A stretch of 64,000 nucleotides of DNA from Streptomyces sp. XD-27 (GCF_030553055.1 NZ_CP130713.1:1240001-1304000); one strand, 5' to 3'; counted from the stretch's first letter, positions 24,553 through 34,090 are shown. Numbers and translations: made by a program. Notes: generated by a model from the sequence alone, not told the origin.

Positions 24553-27384
24553 CTACCCCACCGAGCTGTACGCCACGACGCCGCGCAGCAGTCCGTCGAC
24601 CGCCCGGCGGGCGTTCCTGCGCACCGTGCCGCCGTCCGGCGCCGCCTCCGCTATCTGCCCCAGGACGTCGATGAGTTGCTTGCACCAGCGCACGAAGTCG
24701 CCGGCGGGCATGTCCACTTCGCGCAGCACCTCGTCCAGGCCGTGGCCGGAGGCCCAGCGGTACGCGGCCCAGGCGAAGCCCAGGTCCGGCTCGCGCTGCC
24801 CGACGCCCTCCGCCTGGTTGATCTTGTGCTCCTCCTCCAGGGCGTCCAACCGGCCCCAGATGCGCACCATCTCGCCCAGGGCCTGCTTGGCGGCGCCCGC
24901 GGGCAGCTTCGGCGGCAGCGCGTCGTCGGCCTGCCGCGCCTCGTAGACCAGCGCGGAGGCGCACGCCGCCAGCTCGGCGGGCCCCAGCCCCTCCCACACC
25001 CCGTCCCGCAGGCACTCGCTGGCCAGCAGGTCGAGTTCGCCGTAGAGCCGGGCCAGCCGGCGGCCGTCCTCGGTGACCTCGTCCCCGCGCAGATAGCCCA
25101 GCTCCGACAGCAGCGCGCAGATCCGGTCGAAGGTGCGGGCGATCGTGTTCGTACGGCCCTCGATGCGCCGCTCCAACTGCCGGGTGTCGCGCAGCAGGCG
25201 GTGGTACCGCTCGGACCAGCGGGCATGATCCTCCCGCTCGGCGCAGCCGTGGCAGGGGTGCGCGCGGATCGCGGCGCGCAGCCGTGCGATCTCGGTGTCG
25301 TCGGCGGCGGCCGAACGCTCCCTGCGGTGGCGCCGCACGTCGTGGTGTCCGGCCTTGGTGCGCAGCGCGGAGGCCAGGTCCCGGCGGGACTGCGGGCTGC
25401 GCGGATTGAACGACTTCGGTACGCGCATCCGCTCCAGCGGCTCGACCGGGACCGGGAAGTCGATCGAGGCCAGCCGCTTGACCTGCCGTTCGGCGGTGAG
25501 CACCAGGGGCCGGGGGCCGTCGTGGTGCTCGTATCCGCGGTGGGCGTTGGTGCGGCCCGCCGGGAGGCCCGGGTCCAGCACCAGTGCCAGGCCCGCGTAC
25601 TTGCCGGTCGGCACATGGATCACATCGCCCGGCTTGAGCTTCTCCAGCGCCACGGCGGCGGCCGCGCGCCGCTGTGCCGCGCCCTGCCGGGACAGTTCGG
25701 TCTCGCGGTCCTTCAACTCGCGGCGCAGCCGCGCGTACTCGTCGAAGTCGCCCAGGTGGCAGGTCATGGAGTCGCGGTAGCCCGCGAGCCCCTCCTCGTT
25801 GCGCTGCACCTGGCGGGAGATGCCGACGACCGCCTTGTCGGCCTGGAACTGGGCGAAGGAGGTCTCCAGCAGCTCGCGCGAGCGGTGCCGCCCGAACTGC
25901 GAGACCAGGTTGACCGCCATGTTGTACGACGGCTTGAAGGACGAGCGCAGCGGATAGGTGCGGGTGCCCGCGAGGCCCGCCAGTGCGGTCGGGTCCATGG
26001 CGCGCTGCCACAGCACCACCGCGTGGCCCTCGACGTCGATGCCGCGCCGCCCCGCACGGCCGGTCAGCTGCGTGTACTCCCCCGGCGTGATGTCGGCGTG
26101 CTGCTCGCCGTTCCACTTGACGAGCTTCTCCAGCACCACCGAGCGGGCCGGCATGTTGATGCCCAGCGCGAGCGTCTCGGTGGCGAACACCGCCTTCACC
26201 AGGCCCTGGACGAACAGTTCCTCCACGACCTCCTTGAAGGTCGGCAGCATGCCCGCGTGGTGGGCGGCGACGCCCCGCTCCAGCCCCTCCAGCCATTCGA
26301 AGTAGCCCAGCACGTGCAGGTCTTCGTCCGGAATACCCGCCGTGCGCTCCTCGACTATGGCCCGCACCTTGGCGCGCGCCGCGTCGTCGTTGAGCCGCAG
26401 CCCCGCGTACAGGCACTGCTGCACGGCGGCCTCGCAGCCCGCGCGGCTGAAGATGAAGGTGATCGCGGGCAGCAGCCCCTCGGCGTCGAGCCGGTCGATG
26501 ACCTCGGGCCTGCTGGGCGTCCAGATGCGGCTGCGCTGGCGGCGCTCGCGCTCCCGGTCGGCCTCCCGCATGTTGTTGCGCCCGCGGCGCTTGTCACGCC
26601 CGAAGCTCGGCCGGGAGTTCTCCATGCGGGCGAGCCGCACCAGGTCGGGGTTGACCTCGCGGCGGCCGGTGCCCTGCCCGCCGTCCTGCTGGCTCCGCTC
26701 CTCGAAGAGGTCGTACATCCGGCGCCCCGCGAGCACGTGCTGGAACAGGGGCACGGGTCGGCGCTCGGCGACGATCACCTCGGTGTCGCCGCGGACGGTG
26801 TCCAGCCAGTCGCCGAACTCCTCGGCGTTGGACACGGTCGCGGACAGCGACACGAGCGTGACGGAGTCGGGGAGGTGGATGATGACCTCCTCCCAGACCG
26901 CGCCCCGGAAGCGGTCGGACAGGTAGTGCACCTCGTCCATCACCACGTACCCGAGGCCGCGCAGCGCCTGCGAGCCCGCGTACAGCATGTTCCGGAGCAC
27001 CTCGGTGGTCATCACGACCACCGGCGCGTCGGGGTTGATGCTGTTGTCGCCGGTGAGCAGCCCGACCCGGCCGACGCCGTGGCGCCGGACCAGGTCGGTG
27101 TACTTCTGGTTCGACAGCGCCTTGATCGGGGTGGTGTAGAAGCACTTGCGGCCCTGGGTGAGGGCCAGGTGGACGGCGAACTCGCCCACGATCGTCTTAC
27201 CGGAGCCGGTGGGCGCGGCCACCAGCACGCCCTTGCCGGCTTCAAGGGCCTGGCACGCCTCGATCTGGAAGGGGTCCAAATCGAAGTCGTACATCGCTCG
27301 GAAGGGGGCCAGCGCGGTGGCCTCCTCGGCGGCCCGGCGGCGGGCCGCGGCGTAGCGCTCGGCGGGAGTCAGCTCGTCGGTCAT
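24553..27384 (-). CDS. Ski2/Mtr4-like superfamily-2 RNA helicase (943 aa)
   Basis: Motifs in order: VLVAAPTGSGKTIVGEF (Walker A), YTTPIKALSNQKY, VVVMTTEVLRNMLYAG, YVVMDEVHYLSDRFRG (DEVH box), SLSATVSNAEEFGDWL, then AFATETL-type motif V and TQLTGRAGRRGIDVEGHAVV (motif VI). The C-terminal half carries the rRNA-processing-arch/DSHCT region characteristic of Mtr4/Ski2 relatives and a CHGC pair (AHPCHGCAEREDH). In actinobacteria this protein is thought to assist RNA turnover. I chose ATG 27384 (MTDELTPAERYAA) over GTG 27435 because family members begin there. Last gene of the tat-linked leftward block. Confidence 0.88.
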   Translation of the reverse strand: MTDELTPAERYAAARRRAAEEATALAPFRAMYDFDLDPFQIEACQALEAGKGVLVAAPTGSGKTIVGEFAVHLALTQGRKCFYTTPIKALSNQKYTDLVRRHGVGRVGLLTGDNSINPDAPVVVMTTEVLRNMLYAGSQALRGLGYVVMDEVHYLSDRFRGAVWEEVIIHLPDSVTLVSLSATVSNAEEFGDWLDTVRGDTEVIVAERRPVPLFQHVLAGRRMYDLFEERSQQDGGQGTGRREVNPDLVRLARMENSRPSFGRDKRRGRNNMREADRERERRQRSRIWTPSRPEVIDRLDAEGLLPAITFIFSRAGCEAAVQQCLYAGLRLNDDAARAKVRAIVEERTAGIPDEDLHVLGYFEWLEGLERGVAAHHAGMLPTFKEVVEELFVQGLVKAVFATETLALGINMPARSVVLEKLVKWNGEQHADITPGEYTQLTGRAGRRGIDVEGHAVVLWQRAMDPTALAGLAGTRTYPLRSSFKPSYNMAVNLVSQFGRHRSRELLETSFAQFQADKAVVGISRQVQRNEEGLAGYRDSMTCHLGDFDEYARLRRELKDRETELSRQGAAQRRAAAAVALEKLKPGDVIHVPTGKYAGLALVLDPGLPAGRTNAHRGYEHHDGPRPLVLTAERQVKRLASIDFPVPVEPLERMRVPKSFNPRSPQSRRDLASALRTKAGHHDVRRHRRERSAAADDTEIARLRAAIRAHPCHGCAEREDHARWSERYHRLLRDTRQLERRIEGRTNTIARTFDRICALLSELGYLRGDEVTEDGRRLARLYGELDLLASECLRDGVWEGLGPAELAACASALVYEARQADDALPPKLPAGAAKQALGEMVRIWGRLDALEEEHKINQAEGVGQREPDLGFAWAAYRWASGHGLDEVLREVDMPAGDFVRWCKQLIDVLGQIAEAAPDGGTVRRNARRAVDGLLRGVVAYSSVG

Positions 27385-27474
27385 CGTGTCTACGAGACTA
27401 CCGGCCACCTGTGACAACGCACGATCTTTATCCACAGAGCACCGAACGGCCCGCGGACCACGGGGACGGGCCGG

Positions 27475-28365
27475 TCAGGCGCCCAGGACACGGACCGCGC
27501 CCGGAACGGTACGCGCGGTGAGGGGCAGGGCGCCGACCCGCTCGCCGTCCGCGTACCCGGTGATGCCGTCGGCGGCCAGCGAGACGGCGGCGACCCGGTG
27601 CACCGTGACCGCGGGGTGCGTCAGATGCGTGCCCTTGTAGACCCGGGGGAAGACGCGCAGCAGGGTGGCGCGGCGGCACGGCCCGACGACGGTGACGTCG
27701 AAGAGGCCGTCGTCCGGCCGGGCATCGGCGCAGATCCGCATCCCGCCGCCGTACGAGCCGGTGTTGCCCACCGCGATCAGCGTGGCCTCGACCTCCTGCT
27801 CGGGCCCGTCGTCCAGGCGTACGCGGAACGGGATCGGGCGCAGCGCGGCCAGTTCGGCGAGCATCGCGATGTCGTAGCGGAACCGTCCGGTGGGCCACCG
27901 CATGCGGTTGCCGCGGTCGTTGACGCGGGAGTCGAAGCCGGCGGCCAGGACGGTGCCGAACCAGGTGTCCCCGGCCCGGCCCAGATCGGTCTCGCGCCCG
28001 CCGTCCTCCTTGAGCGCCCGCGCGATGCGGCGGGCGGCCCCGGCCGGGTCGCGCACGGGCAGTCCGAGGGACCGCGCGAAGTCGTTCCCGGTGCCGACGG
28101 CCACCACGCCCAGTGGCGTACCGGTCCCGGCCACGGCCTGGAGCGCGAGCGAGACCATGCCGTCACCGCCGACGGCGATCAGCGCGCCCGTACCGCCCGC
28201 CACCGCCGCGCGTGCGCGCCGCAACGCGTCGTCGGCGTCGGCGCCGAGCACCGTACGGACGGTGTACCCGGCGTCGCGCAGCACCCGGGCGGCGGGCGGG
28301 GCCGCGTGCGCACCGCGCCCGCGGCCCGCCGTCGGGTTGACGAAGAGGGTGATGTCGCTGGTCAC
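27475..28365 (-). CDS. diacylglycerol kinase-family lipid kinase (296 aa)
   Basis: DAGK catalytic domain with ITLFVNPTAGRGRGAHAA, the nucleotide motif LIAVGGDGMVSLALQAV and VAVGTGNDFARSLGLPVRDP. The C-terminal domain contains GNTGSYGGGMRICADARPDD, typical of DgkB/YegS relatives. It phosphorylates diacylglycerol or a similar lipid alcohol with ATP at the membrane face. GTG start at 28365; tatC ends 36 bases upstream, so the two are probably cotranscribed. Confidence 0.88.
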   Translation of the reverse strand: MTSDITLFVNPTAGRGRGAHAAPPAARVLRDAGYTVRTVLGADADDALRRARAAVAGGTGALIAVGGDGMVSLALQAVAGTGTPLGVVAVGTGNDFARSLGLPVRDPAGAARRIARALKEDGGRETDLGRAGDTWFGTVLAAGFDSRVNDRGNRMRWPTGRFRYDIAMLAELAALRPIPFRVRLDDGPEQEVEATLIAVGNTGSYGGGMRICADARPDDGLFDVTVVGPCRRATLLRVFPRVYKGTHLTHPAVTVHRVAAVSLAADGITGYADGERVGALPLTARTVPGAVRVLGA

Positions 28366-28401
28366 GAGCGGGACCCTATCGGTAGGCCCGCCGGTGCCGG
28401 A

Positions 28402-29340
28402 TCAGGTGAAGTCGTCGTAGCCGTTGCGCCTGGCCGGATCCGTGTGGTCGGCGTCGCGGGCCGCGGCGACCGGCTCGACGTCGTCGATCCGCGACGGCGT
28501 GAGATCGAGGTCGGATGCCTCGTCGTCGCCGAGCCCGGCGTCGGGGTTGCCGCGGCGCTTGCGGCGGTCGTTGACGAGGCTGATTCCGGTGGCGCCGAAG
28601 TACAGCACGATGATGGGGGCCGCGAGGACCGACATGGTCAGCGGGTCGCCGGTCGGGGTGGCGACGGCCGCGAAGACGGTGATGCCCACCACCATGAAGC
28701 GCCACCAGCTGAGCATCCGCTTCCCGGTGATCACTCCGCCGAGGTTGAGCAGCACCAGCAGCAGCGGCAGCTCGAAGGCGAGACCGAAGACGATCACCAG
28801 CCGGGTGACGATGTCGAGGAACTCGTCCGCGGGGAAGAGGTTGTTCCACCCCTCGGGGGTGAGGCCGACGAGCGCACCGGCGGAGGTCGGCAGGATCGCG
28901 TACGCGAGGTAGGCGCCGCCCAGGAAGAGCGGCACGCCGGCGGCCACGAAGCTGAGCGCGTACTTCTTCTCGTGACCGTGCAGCCCGGGCGCGAGGAAGG
29001 CCCAGAGCTGGTAGAGCCAGACCGGGCTGGCGGCGACGACGCCGGTCGCCAGGGCCACCTTCAACATGATCGTGAACGGGGCCAGCAGACCGTTGGCGGT
29101 GACCTGCACGCAGGACGAACCGTCCGGGTTCAGCGTCTTGCCGTCCGGGCACCCCACGCTGTCGATCACCGGGTCGGTGATGAACTCCGCGATCTGCTTG
29201 TAGTAGATCAGCCCGATGATCGTGAACACGACGATCGCGATCACGGACTTCAGCAGCCGGTTGCGCAGCTCTCGCAGATGCTCCGCGAGAGGCATCCGCC
29301 CCTCGGGGTCCTTCTGCTGCTTGCGGGCAGACTTGAGCAA
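28402..29340 (-). CDS. tatC: TatC, twin-arginine translocase receptor subunit (312 aa)
   Basis: Six membrane segments and the N-terminal MPLAEHLRELRNRLLKSVIA (conserved E-H-L-x-E-L-R-x-R). A longer periplasmic loop contains a Cys pair (SVGCPDGKTLNPDGSSC). The C-terminal tail is charged and acidic. TatC binds twin-arginine signal peptides such as that of the amidohydrolase at 16217. The TTG start at 29340 is preceded by GAGGACGTGGG. tatA lies 77 bases upstream on the same strand. Confidence 0.95.
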   Translation of the reverse strand: MLKSARKQQKDPEGRMPLAEHLRELRNRLLKSVIAIVVFTIIGLIYYKQIAEFITDPVIDSVGCPDGKTLNPDGSSCVQVTANGLLAPFTIMLKVALATGVVAASPVWLYQLWAFLAPGLHGHEKKYALSFVAAGVPLFLGGAYLAYAILPTSAGALVGLTPEGWNNLFPADEFLDIVTRLVIVFGLAFELPLLLVLLNLGGVITGKRMLSWWRFMVVGITVFAAVATPTGDPLTMSVLAAPIIVLYFGATGISLVNDRRKRRGNPDAGLGDDEASDLDLTPSRIDDVEPVAAARDADHTDPARRNGYDDFT

Positions 29341-29417
29341 CCCACGTCCTCGTCTCGTACGGAGCCCGTCGCCGACAGATCACGTCGGCGCCGGTGCGGC
29401 GGCTCTCTCGGCTGGCG

Positions 29418-29702
29418 TCAGCTCTGGGTGGTGCGGTTCGGCTCGGTGACCGGGCGGGAGCTGGTCACATCGCCGGGAGCTGCCTGGATGGTCTTCGGCG
29501 CGGGCTCCTGGTGGGCCGCCGGGTCGGCGGGCGGGGCACCGGCTGCGGCCCCCTCGTCGTCCTTCTTCATCGCCTTGGCCTCGCTCTTGAGGATGCGGGC
29601 CGACTTGCCGAGGGACCGAGCCATGTCGGGGAGCTTCTTGGCACCGAAGAGCAGCAGGATGACGACGAGGATCAGGACGATCTCAGCGGGCCTCAGGTTC
29701 AT
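29418..29702 (-). CDS. tatA: TatA, twin-arginine translocase pore subunit (94 aa)
   Basis: N-terminal membrane helix MNLRPAEIVLILVVILLLF, then the hinge FGAKKLPDMARSLGKSARIL, an amphipathic helix, and a Pro/Ala-rich hydrophilic tail. Length is normal for TatA. TatA oligomers form the passage for folded proteins recruited by TatC. The 266-base gap upstream to 29969 probably holds its promoter; no gene is seen there. Confidence 0.95.
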   Translation of the reverse strand: MNLRPAEIVLILVVILLLFGAKKLPDMARSLGKSARILKSEAKAMKKDDEGAAAGAPPADPAAHQEPAPKTIQAAPGDVTSSRPVTEPNRTTQS

Positions 29703-29968
29703 GTGTGCTACTACCTTCTCGCCAGGGCGGCGTACCTACTGCCTGCCGGGTGGGGATCGGACGGGCGTGCTAGTGCTGCCAGCGATCGTAACCCGCGGGG
29801 GTGAACACAGGGCAATGCCCTTGCATACGCCCGGTTGCGGACGGTGTTCGCCGGCAGTGCAGCGTCTTTGCAGCCTACCTCGCAGCCACCACCGGCAAGA
29901 GCGGGCGCCCTGGAGCGCCACCCTTCGCCAGTGCTCGCGCCGTGCCGCCGGTCCCGGCGGCGCTGCCG

Positions 29969-30172
29969 TCAGTCCCGGCGGACCTGGTCGACGTGGCCGG
30001 CGAGCGGGAGGGCGGCCCGCTCCAGGTCGGCGGAGGCGCGGGCGATGCGGTCCGAGCTCTCCGCCACCTGCCGGGCCAGCCGCCGGACTTCGACGAAGAC
30101 CCGTACGGCCAGGACGCCGAGCACGGCGATTCCGCAGAAGGAGAGGGCGAGGGCAAGCATCGGCCAGAGCAT
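29969..30172 (-). CDS. small single-pass membrane protein (67 aa)
   Basis: An N-terminal hydrophobic segment (MLALALSFCGIAVLGVLAV) is followed by an amphipathic heptad-like helix (VRRLARQVAESSDRIARASA). The same layout is seen in the membrane-anchored DUF948-type proteins, though this one is shorter. No known function. It lies in the leftward block between the zinc-ribbon protein and tatA. Confidence 0.65.
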   Translation of the reverse strand: MLWPMLALALSFCGIAVLGVLAVRVFVEVRRLARQVAESSDRIARASADLERAALPLAGHVDQVRRD

Positions 30173-30228
30173 GACAGGAGCCTACCGGGACGCCGCGCCG
30201 CGTCCACCAGGACGCTTCGCCGCGGCGA

Positions 30229-30495
30229 TCACGCGGTGGAGTGCAGCCGCAGCGTCCGTACGCCGCCGCCGGTGAGCAGCTCGACGATGCGCTCACCGGC
30301 CCGTTTGCGGACCGCGGAGCCGCAGCGGGGGCAGGTGAAGGAGTAGAAGGTGGTCTTGTCGCTCGCGCCGATCGCCAGCCGCAGCGCGCCGGCGGCCAGC
30401 TCGAACTGGCCGCGACACTCAGGACAGCCCGCCTTGAAGACCACCGGGTGGGAAGCGGCGGGGTCGGACGAGGCGGCGTTCGCCTCAGCGGTCAC
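30229..30495 (-). CDS. zinc-ribbon protein (88 aa)
   Basis: Two CxxC knuckles, FKAGCPECRGQFEL near residue 23 and FTCPRCGSAVRKRAG near residue 54, form a likely zinc ribbon. GTG start at 30495 follows GAAGGGACG, 13 bases after the pafC stop, so it is cotranscribed with pafB/pafC. Role unknown; conserved in this position in streptomycetes as far as I recall. Confidence 0.75.
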   Translation of the reverse strand: MTAEANAASSDPAASHPVVFKAGCPECRGQFELAAGALRLAIGASDKTTFYSFTCPRCGSAVRKRAGERIVELLTGGGVRTLRLHSTA

Positions 30496-30508
30496 GTTGT
30501 GCGTCCCT

Positions 30509-31471
30509 TCATTCGCCGTACGCCGCGAGCGCCTGCCGCGCCGCGTCCCGGGCACTGTCCGCCAGGTCCCGCGGGGAGACGATCCGGCCGTCCTGCCCCA
30601 GCCGGAGCGCCAGGCGGCGCAGCGATCCGGGGTCGGGGGTGCGCAGGGTGATCCGCAGCCCCCCGTCCGGCAGCTCGTCGGCGCTGTCGTGCGGGTAGTA
30701 CTCGGCGACCCAGCGGCCGCCGGGCCCGACCTCGACGACCACCTCGGGGTCCTCGGCGGCGGGCTGCACCAGCCCTTCGGACAGGTCCCGCGGCTCGATC
30801 GGCGGCGGGTCGGACGCCTCGTCCAGCAGCCTGATCTCCGCGACCCGGTCCAGCCGGAAGGTACGGCGCGCCTCCGACAGGCGGCACCACGCCTCGACGT
30901 AGGTGTGGCCGACGGCGAACAGCCGGATCGGGTCGACCTCGCGTTCGGTGAGCTCGTCGCGCGCGGGCGAGTAGTAGCGCAGCCAGACCCGCCGCCGCTC
31001 CGCGATGGCCCGGTCGATGTCCGCGAAGACCCCGCCCTCGGACTCGAACGTCACGGACAGCCGGGAGCTGGCACCGGCGGCCTCACCCGCCGCGGCCTCC
31101 AGCTTGGCGGTGGCGCGCAGCAGCGCCTGCCGGTCGCTCTCGCGCAGGCCGGGGAGGGTGGCCACGGCGCGGGCGGCGACGAGCAGCGCGGTCGCCTCGT
31201 CGGCGGCGAGCCGCAGCGGCTCGCCCGCGCTGGAGCCGGTGGCGTCGGGGTTGTGCCACCAGATGCGGTCGCCGTCGGTGTCGATGTCGAGCAGGTCCCC
31301 GCCGCGGAAGCTGGTGCCGCACATCGGCAGCACGTCGAGGTCGGCGATCAGCTCGTCCTCGCTGATCCCGAAGGCCCGGGCGACGTCGCTGACGTGCGCG
31401 CCGGGGCGTTCCCGCAGGTACGTCACGAGGGACAGCATCCGGCGGGTCTGGTCGATGGCGTTCGTGGCCAT
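30509..31471 (-). CDS. pafC: PafC, WYL-domain subunit of the DNA-damage activator PafBC (320 aa)
   Basis: Helix-turn-helix (RRMLSLVTYLRERPGAHVSD, ISEDELIADLDVLPMCGTSF) followed by a WYL domain (RRRVWLRYYSPARDELTERE, LFAVGHTYVEAWCRLSEARR) and a C-terminal extension. With PafB it forms the heterodimeric activator of the LexA-independent DNA-damage response known from mycobacteria. The stop of pafB is 20 bases upstream, indicating an operon. The ATG at 31471 was chosen because the longer frame overlaps pafB. Confidence 0.88.
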   Translation of the reverse strand: MATNAIDQTRRMLSLVTYLRERPGAHVSDVARAFGISEDELIADLDVLPMCGTSFRGGDLLDIDTDGDRIWWHNPDATGSSAGEPLRLAADEATALLVAARAVATLPGLRESDRQALLRATAKLEAAAGEAAGASSRLSVTFESEGGVFADIDRAIAERRRVWLRYYSPARDELTEREVDPIRLFAVGHTYVEAWCRLSEARRTFRLDRVAEIRLLDEASDPPPIEPRDLSEGLVQPAAEDPEVVVEVGPGGRWVAEYYPHDSADELPDGGLRITLRTPDPGSLRRLALRLGQDGRIVSPRDLADSARDAARQALAAYGE

Positions 31472-31491
31472 GTGAAGTCGGTCCGTCCCTC

Positions 31492-32451
31492 TCAGCCCTT
31501 GGCCACGGCGCGCAGCCGGTCGACGACGTCGGCACGCAGTTCGGCGGGTTCGAGGACGACCACGTCCTGGCCGAACTCCACCAGCCACGCGTCCAGCCCG
31601 TGCCCGTACGGAATCTCCAGCTCGTCCCAGCCGTCGTCCACCGGGCGGCTGGTCAGCGCCCTGGCCCGGAGCGGATAGCCGTGGCCGGAGCGCAGCCTGA
31701 TCCGGGCGGTGCCGGTGGCGATCTCCCCCGCCCAGCTCTCGACCGTCTCCCGTACGGTGACGTGGTCGGGCACCTCGGCCGTGAAGGCACCGGCGCGGGA
31801 GCGGACCTTGCCGATGATCCGGGAGAGCCGGAAGACCCGCTCCGCCTGCCGCTCACGGTCCCAGCCGACGAGGTACCAGTGGCCGCGCCAGCACTCCAGG
31901 ATCCACGGCTCGACCTGGCGGCGCTCGGGGTGGGCGGCGCTGGACTTGCGGTAGTCGAAGACGACGGGCCGACGGTCGCGGCAGGCGAGCATCAGCGGTT
32001 CGAAGGCGGCCTCGTGGGCGGGGATGCGCGGCTCCAGGGCGCTGGGCCCGTCGGTGCCGTACGGATCGTCGGCGAGCGGCATCCCGGCCGCGCGCAGTTT
32101 CTGCAGCGCGCCGCTGGCCGCGCCGGCCAGCCGGGCCTGCTGCCAGACCTTGGCGGCCAGCCCCAGGGCCGCGGCCTCCTCGGCGTCGAAGGCGATGGGC
32201 GGCAGGCGGTTGCTGTCCCGGCGGGCGAGGTAGCCGATCTCGCCGTCGATGCTCTCCACCGTCTCGATGACGAGGCCGAGTTCGCGCAGGTCGTCCTTGT
32301 CGCGCTCGAACATGCGGTTGAAGGCGTCGTCCGCCCCCGCCTGCAGGTACGCCTCGATCGAGCCGCGCAGCTCACGCTTGGTGAGCGGACGCCGCGTCCC
32401 CAGCAGGCACAGCGCCAGGTTCATCAGCCGCTCGGCCTTGGCAATCGCCAT
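31492..32451 (-). CDS. pafB: PafB, WYL-domain subunit of the DNA-damage activator PafBC (319 aa)
   Basis: Begins MAIAKAERLMNLALCLLGTR with a winged helix-turn-helix, then a central linker and WYL domain (RRPVVFDYRKSSAAHPERRQ, PWILECWRGHWYLVGWDRER, VFRLSRIIGKV). Pairs with PafC. The WYL domain is thought to sense a nucleic-acid-like ligand produced on DNA damage. It starts a leftward transcript that may run through pafC, the zinc-ribbon protein and onward to the tat genes. Confidence 0.88.
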   Translation of the reverse strand: MAIAKAERLMNLALCLLGTRRPLTKRELRGSIEAYLQAGADDAFNRMFERDKDDLRELGLVIETVESIDGEIGYLARRDSNRLPPIAFDAEEAAALGLAAKVWQQARLAGAASGALQKLRAAGMPLADDPYGTDGPSALEPRIPAHEAAFEPLMLACRDRRPVVFDYRKSSAAHPERRQVEPWILECWRGHWYLVGWDRERQAERVFRLSRIIGKVRSRAGAFTAEVPDHVTVRETVESWAGEIATGTARIRLRSGHGYPLRARALTSRPVDDGWDELEIPYGHGLDAWLVEFGQDVVVLEPAELRADVVDRLRAVAKG

Positions 32452-32514
32452 CGACGCCCCTTCTTCTCGACCCCTCGACGGTGACCGTACCGCTACGGGG
32501 ACGCAAGGTGAAAG

Positions 32515-32548
32515 CCGAGGGCCCCCGCCGTCCGGCGGGGGCCCTCGG
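32515..32548. terminator. 15-bp perfect hairpin upstream of pafB
   Basis: CCGAGGGCCCCCGCC and its complement with a 4-base loop. It lies 38 bases beyond the FKBP gene's stop and stops that transcript before pafB. Confidence 0.8.
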
Positions 32549-32586
32549 TCTCAGGACGATCTCGTCTCAGACGCCGGACTGGCGGC

Positions 32587-32958
32587 TCAGACGGCGACCA
32601 GGTCGCAGACGAAGATCAGGGTCTCGCCCGGTCCGATCTTGCCGCCGGCGCCCTGGTCGCCGTAGGCCAGGTGCGGCGGGATGATCAGCTGGCGGCGGCC
32701 GCCGACCTTCATGCCCTGGATGCCCAGCTCCCAGCCGGGGATGACCCGCTTGCCACCCAGCTTGAACGCCAGCGGGGTGCCCCGGTTCCAGCTCGCGTCG
32801 AACTCCTCGCCGGTGGAGAAGGAGACGCCGACGTAGTGCACCTGGACGGTGTCCCCGACCTTGGCGACGGGACCGTCACCCTCCCAGATGTCCTTGATCT
32901 CCAGGTCCTTCGGCGGCTCGCCGCCCGGGAAGTCGACCTCGGGCTTGTCGATGCTCAC
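32587..32958 (-). CDS. FKBP-type peptidyl-prolyl isomerase, cytoplasmic (123 aa)
   Basis: Single FKBP domain: GDTVQVHYVGVSFSTGEEFD, FKLGGKRVIPGWELGIQGMK, RRQLIIPPHLAYGDQGAGG and TLIFVCDLVAV. Catalyses cis-trans isomerisation of prolyl bonds. No signal peptide. GTG start at 32958 follows AAGGAG. It is a paralog of, and lies 56 bases downstream of, a lipoprotein FKBP with two domains. Confidence 0.92.
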   Translation of the reverse strand: MSIDKPEVDFPGGEPPKDLEIKDIWEGDGPVAKVGDTVQVHYVGVSFSTGEEFDASWNRGTPLAFKLGGKRVIPGWELGIQGMKVGGRRQLIIPPHLAYGDQGAGGKIGPGETLIFVCDLVAV

Positions 32959-33014
32959 GAAAACTGCTCCTTGTTACGTGGTGGGCAACCTGCCCAGTCT
33001 GTCAGACGGCCGTA

Positions 33015-33998
33015 CTACGAGACGGCCAGGATGTCGACGGAGAAGACCAGGGTGGAGTTGGCCGGGATCTTGTCGCGCGCTTCCTTGCCATAGGCGAGCT
33101 CCGGCGGCATGACCAGCAGCACGCGGCTGCCGATCTTCTTGCCCTTGAGCCCGTCGCGGAAGCCCGGGACGAGCTCCGGCAGGTTGAACTTGGCCAGGGC
33201 CTTGCTGGCATACGTGGAGTCGAACTCCTTGCCGCCGTCCCACAGGACACCCCTGTACTGGAGGAGGACGGTGTCGGTCTCCTTGACCTCCCGCCCGTCG
33301 CCCTCCAGGACATAGGCCGAGACGAGCTTCTTCGGCGCCTTGGTCTTGGGCACCGTGATGGCGGGCGCCTTGCCGTCGGTGTCGTCCCCCACCTTCGGCA
33401 GGTCCTTGTTGTCCTGGGCGACCTTGCTGCCGTGTGCGGAGCTCTTGCTGTTGAAGACGCCGACGACGTCGACGACGAACACCATGATGTCGGTGCCCTT
33501 GATGACGGGCGGCCGGCCCTGCGGGCCGTATCCGAGCTCCGGCGGGATGGCCAGCTCGACGCGGCTGCCGACCTTCTTCCCCTCCAGACCCTTGTCCCAG
33601 CCGGGAACGACCTCGCCGGCGCCGACCCGGAAGACGAAGGGGTTGCGGCCCTTGTCCCAGGTGGTGTCGAAGACCTTGCCGGTGTCCCAGATCTGGCCCA
33701 GGTAGTTCACCTGAATGTAGTCGCCCTTGGCCGCGACGGGGCCACGGCCGGCGACCAGGGTCTTGGTCTCCAGCTTGCCGGGCCCCTTGCCGACACCCCT
33801 GGCGACCTCGGGCCGCTCGCCGAATTTCGTCCCGCCGAGCAGCGCCGGGACAGGGCCATCCATCTTGGCGGTCGGCTGCGCCGACGGGCTCTCCGGCTTG
33901 GGAGAGGTCTTTTCGCCCTTGTCTGAGTCGTCGTCACCGCAGCCCGCGAGCGCGAGCAGCCCGGCGGGTACGGCAAGGAGTACGGATCGTCGGCGCAC
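33015..33998 (-). CDS. lipoprotein with two FKBP-type isomerase domains (327 aa)
   Basis: GTG start at 33998 after GAGGACC. The lipobox is LLALAGC at residues 14-20, followed by an acidic and Ser/Pro-rich linker. Two FKBP domains follow: about residues 85-165 (GDYIQVNYLGQIWDTGKVFD, GWDKGLEGKKVGSRVELAIP) and 240-325 (TVLLQYRGVLWDGGKEFDST, GFRDGLKGKKIGSRVLLVMP). It would assist folding of exported proteins at the outer face of the membrane. The duplication relative to the single-domain neighbour suggests local expansion. Confidence 0.9.
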   Translation of the reverse strand: MRRRSVLLAVPAGLLALAGCGDDDSDKGEKTSPKPESPSAQPTAKMDGPVPALLGGTKFGERPEVARGVGKGPGKLETKTLVAGRGPVAAKGDYIQVNYLGQIWDTGKVFDTTWDKGRNPFVFRVGAGEVVPGWDKGLEGKKVGSRVELAIPPELGYGPQGRPPVIKGTDIMVFVVDVVGVFNSKSSAHGSKVAQDNKDLPKVGDDTDGKAPAITVPKTKAPKKLVSAYVLEGDGREVKETDTVLLQYRGVLWDGGKEFDSTYASKALAKFNLPELVPGFRDGLKGKKIGSRVLLVMPPELAYGKEARDKIPANSTLVFSVDILAVS

Positions 33999-34055
33999 GG
34001 AGGTCCTCGTTCAGTAGAGCCTGCGGGGGGCAATGCGCGTCACTCTACGACGTGG

Positions 34056-34090
34056 CGCGGGCCCCGCACGAGGAACGTGCGGGGCCCGCG
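34056..34090. terminator. 15-bp perfect hairpin after pafA
   Basis: CGCGGGCCCCGCACG and its complement with loop AGGAA, 23 bases beyond the pafA stop. Confidence 0.8.
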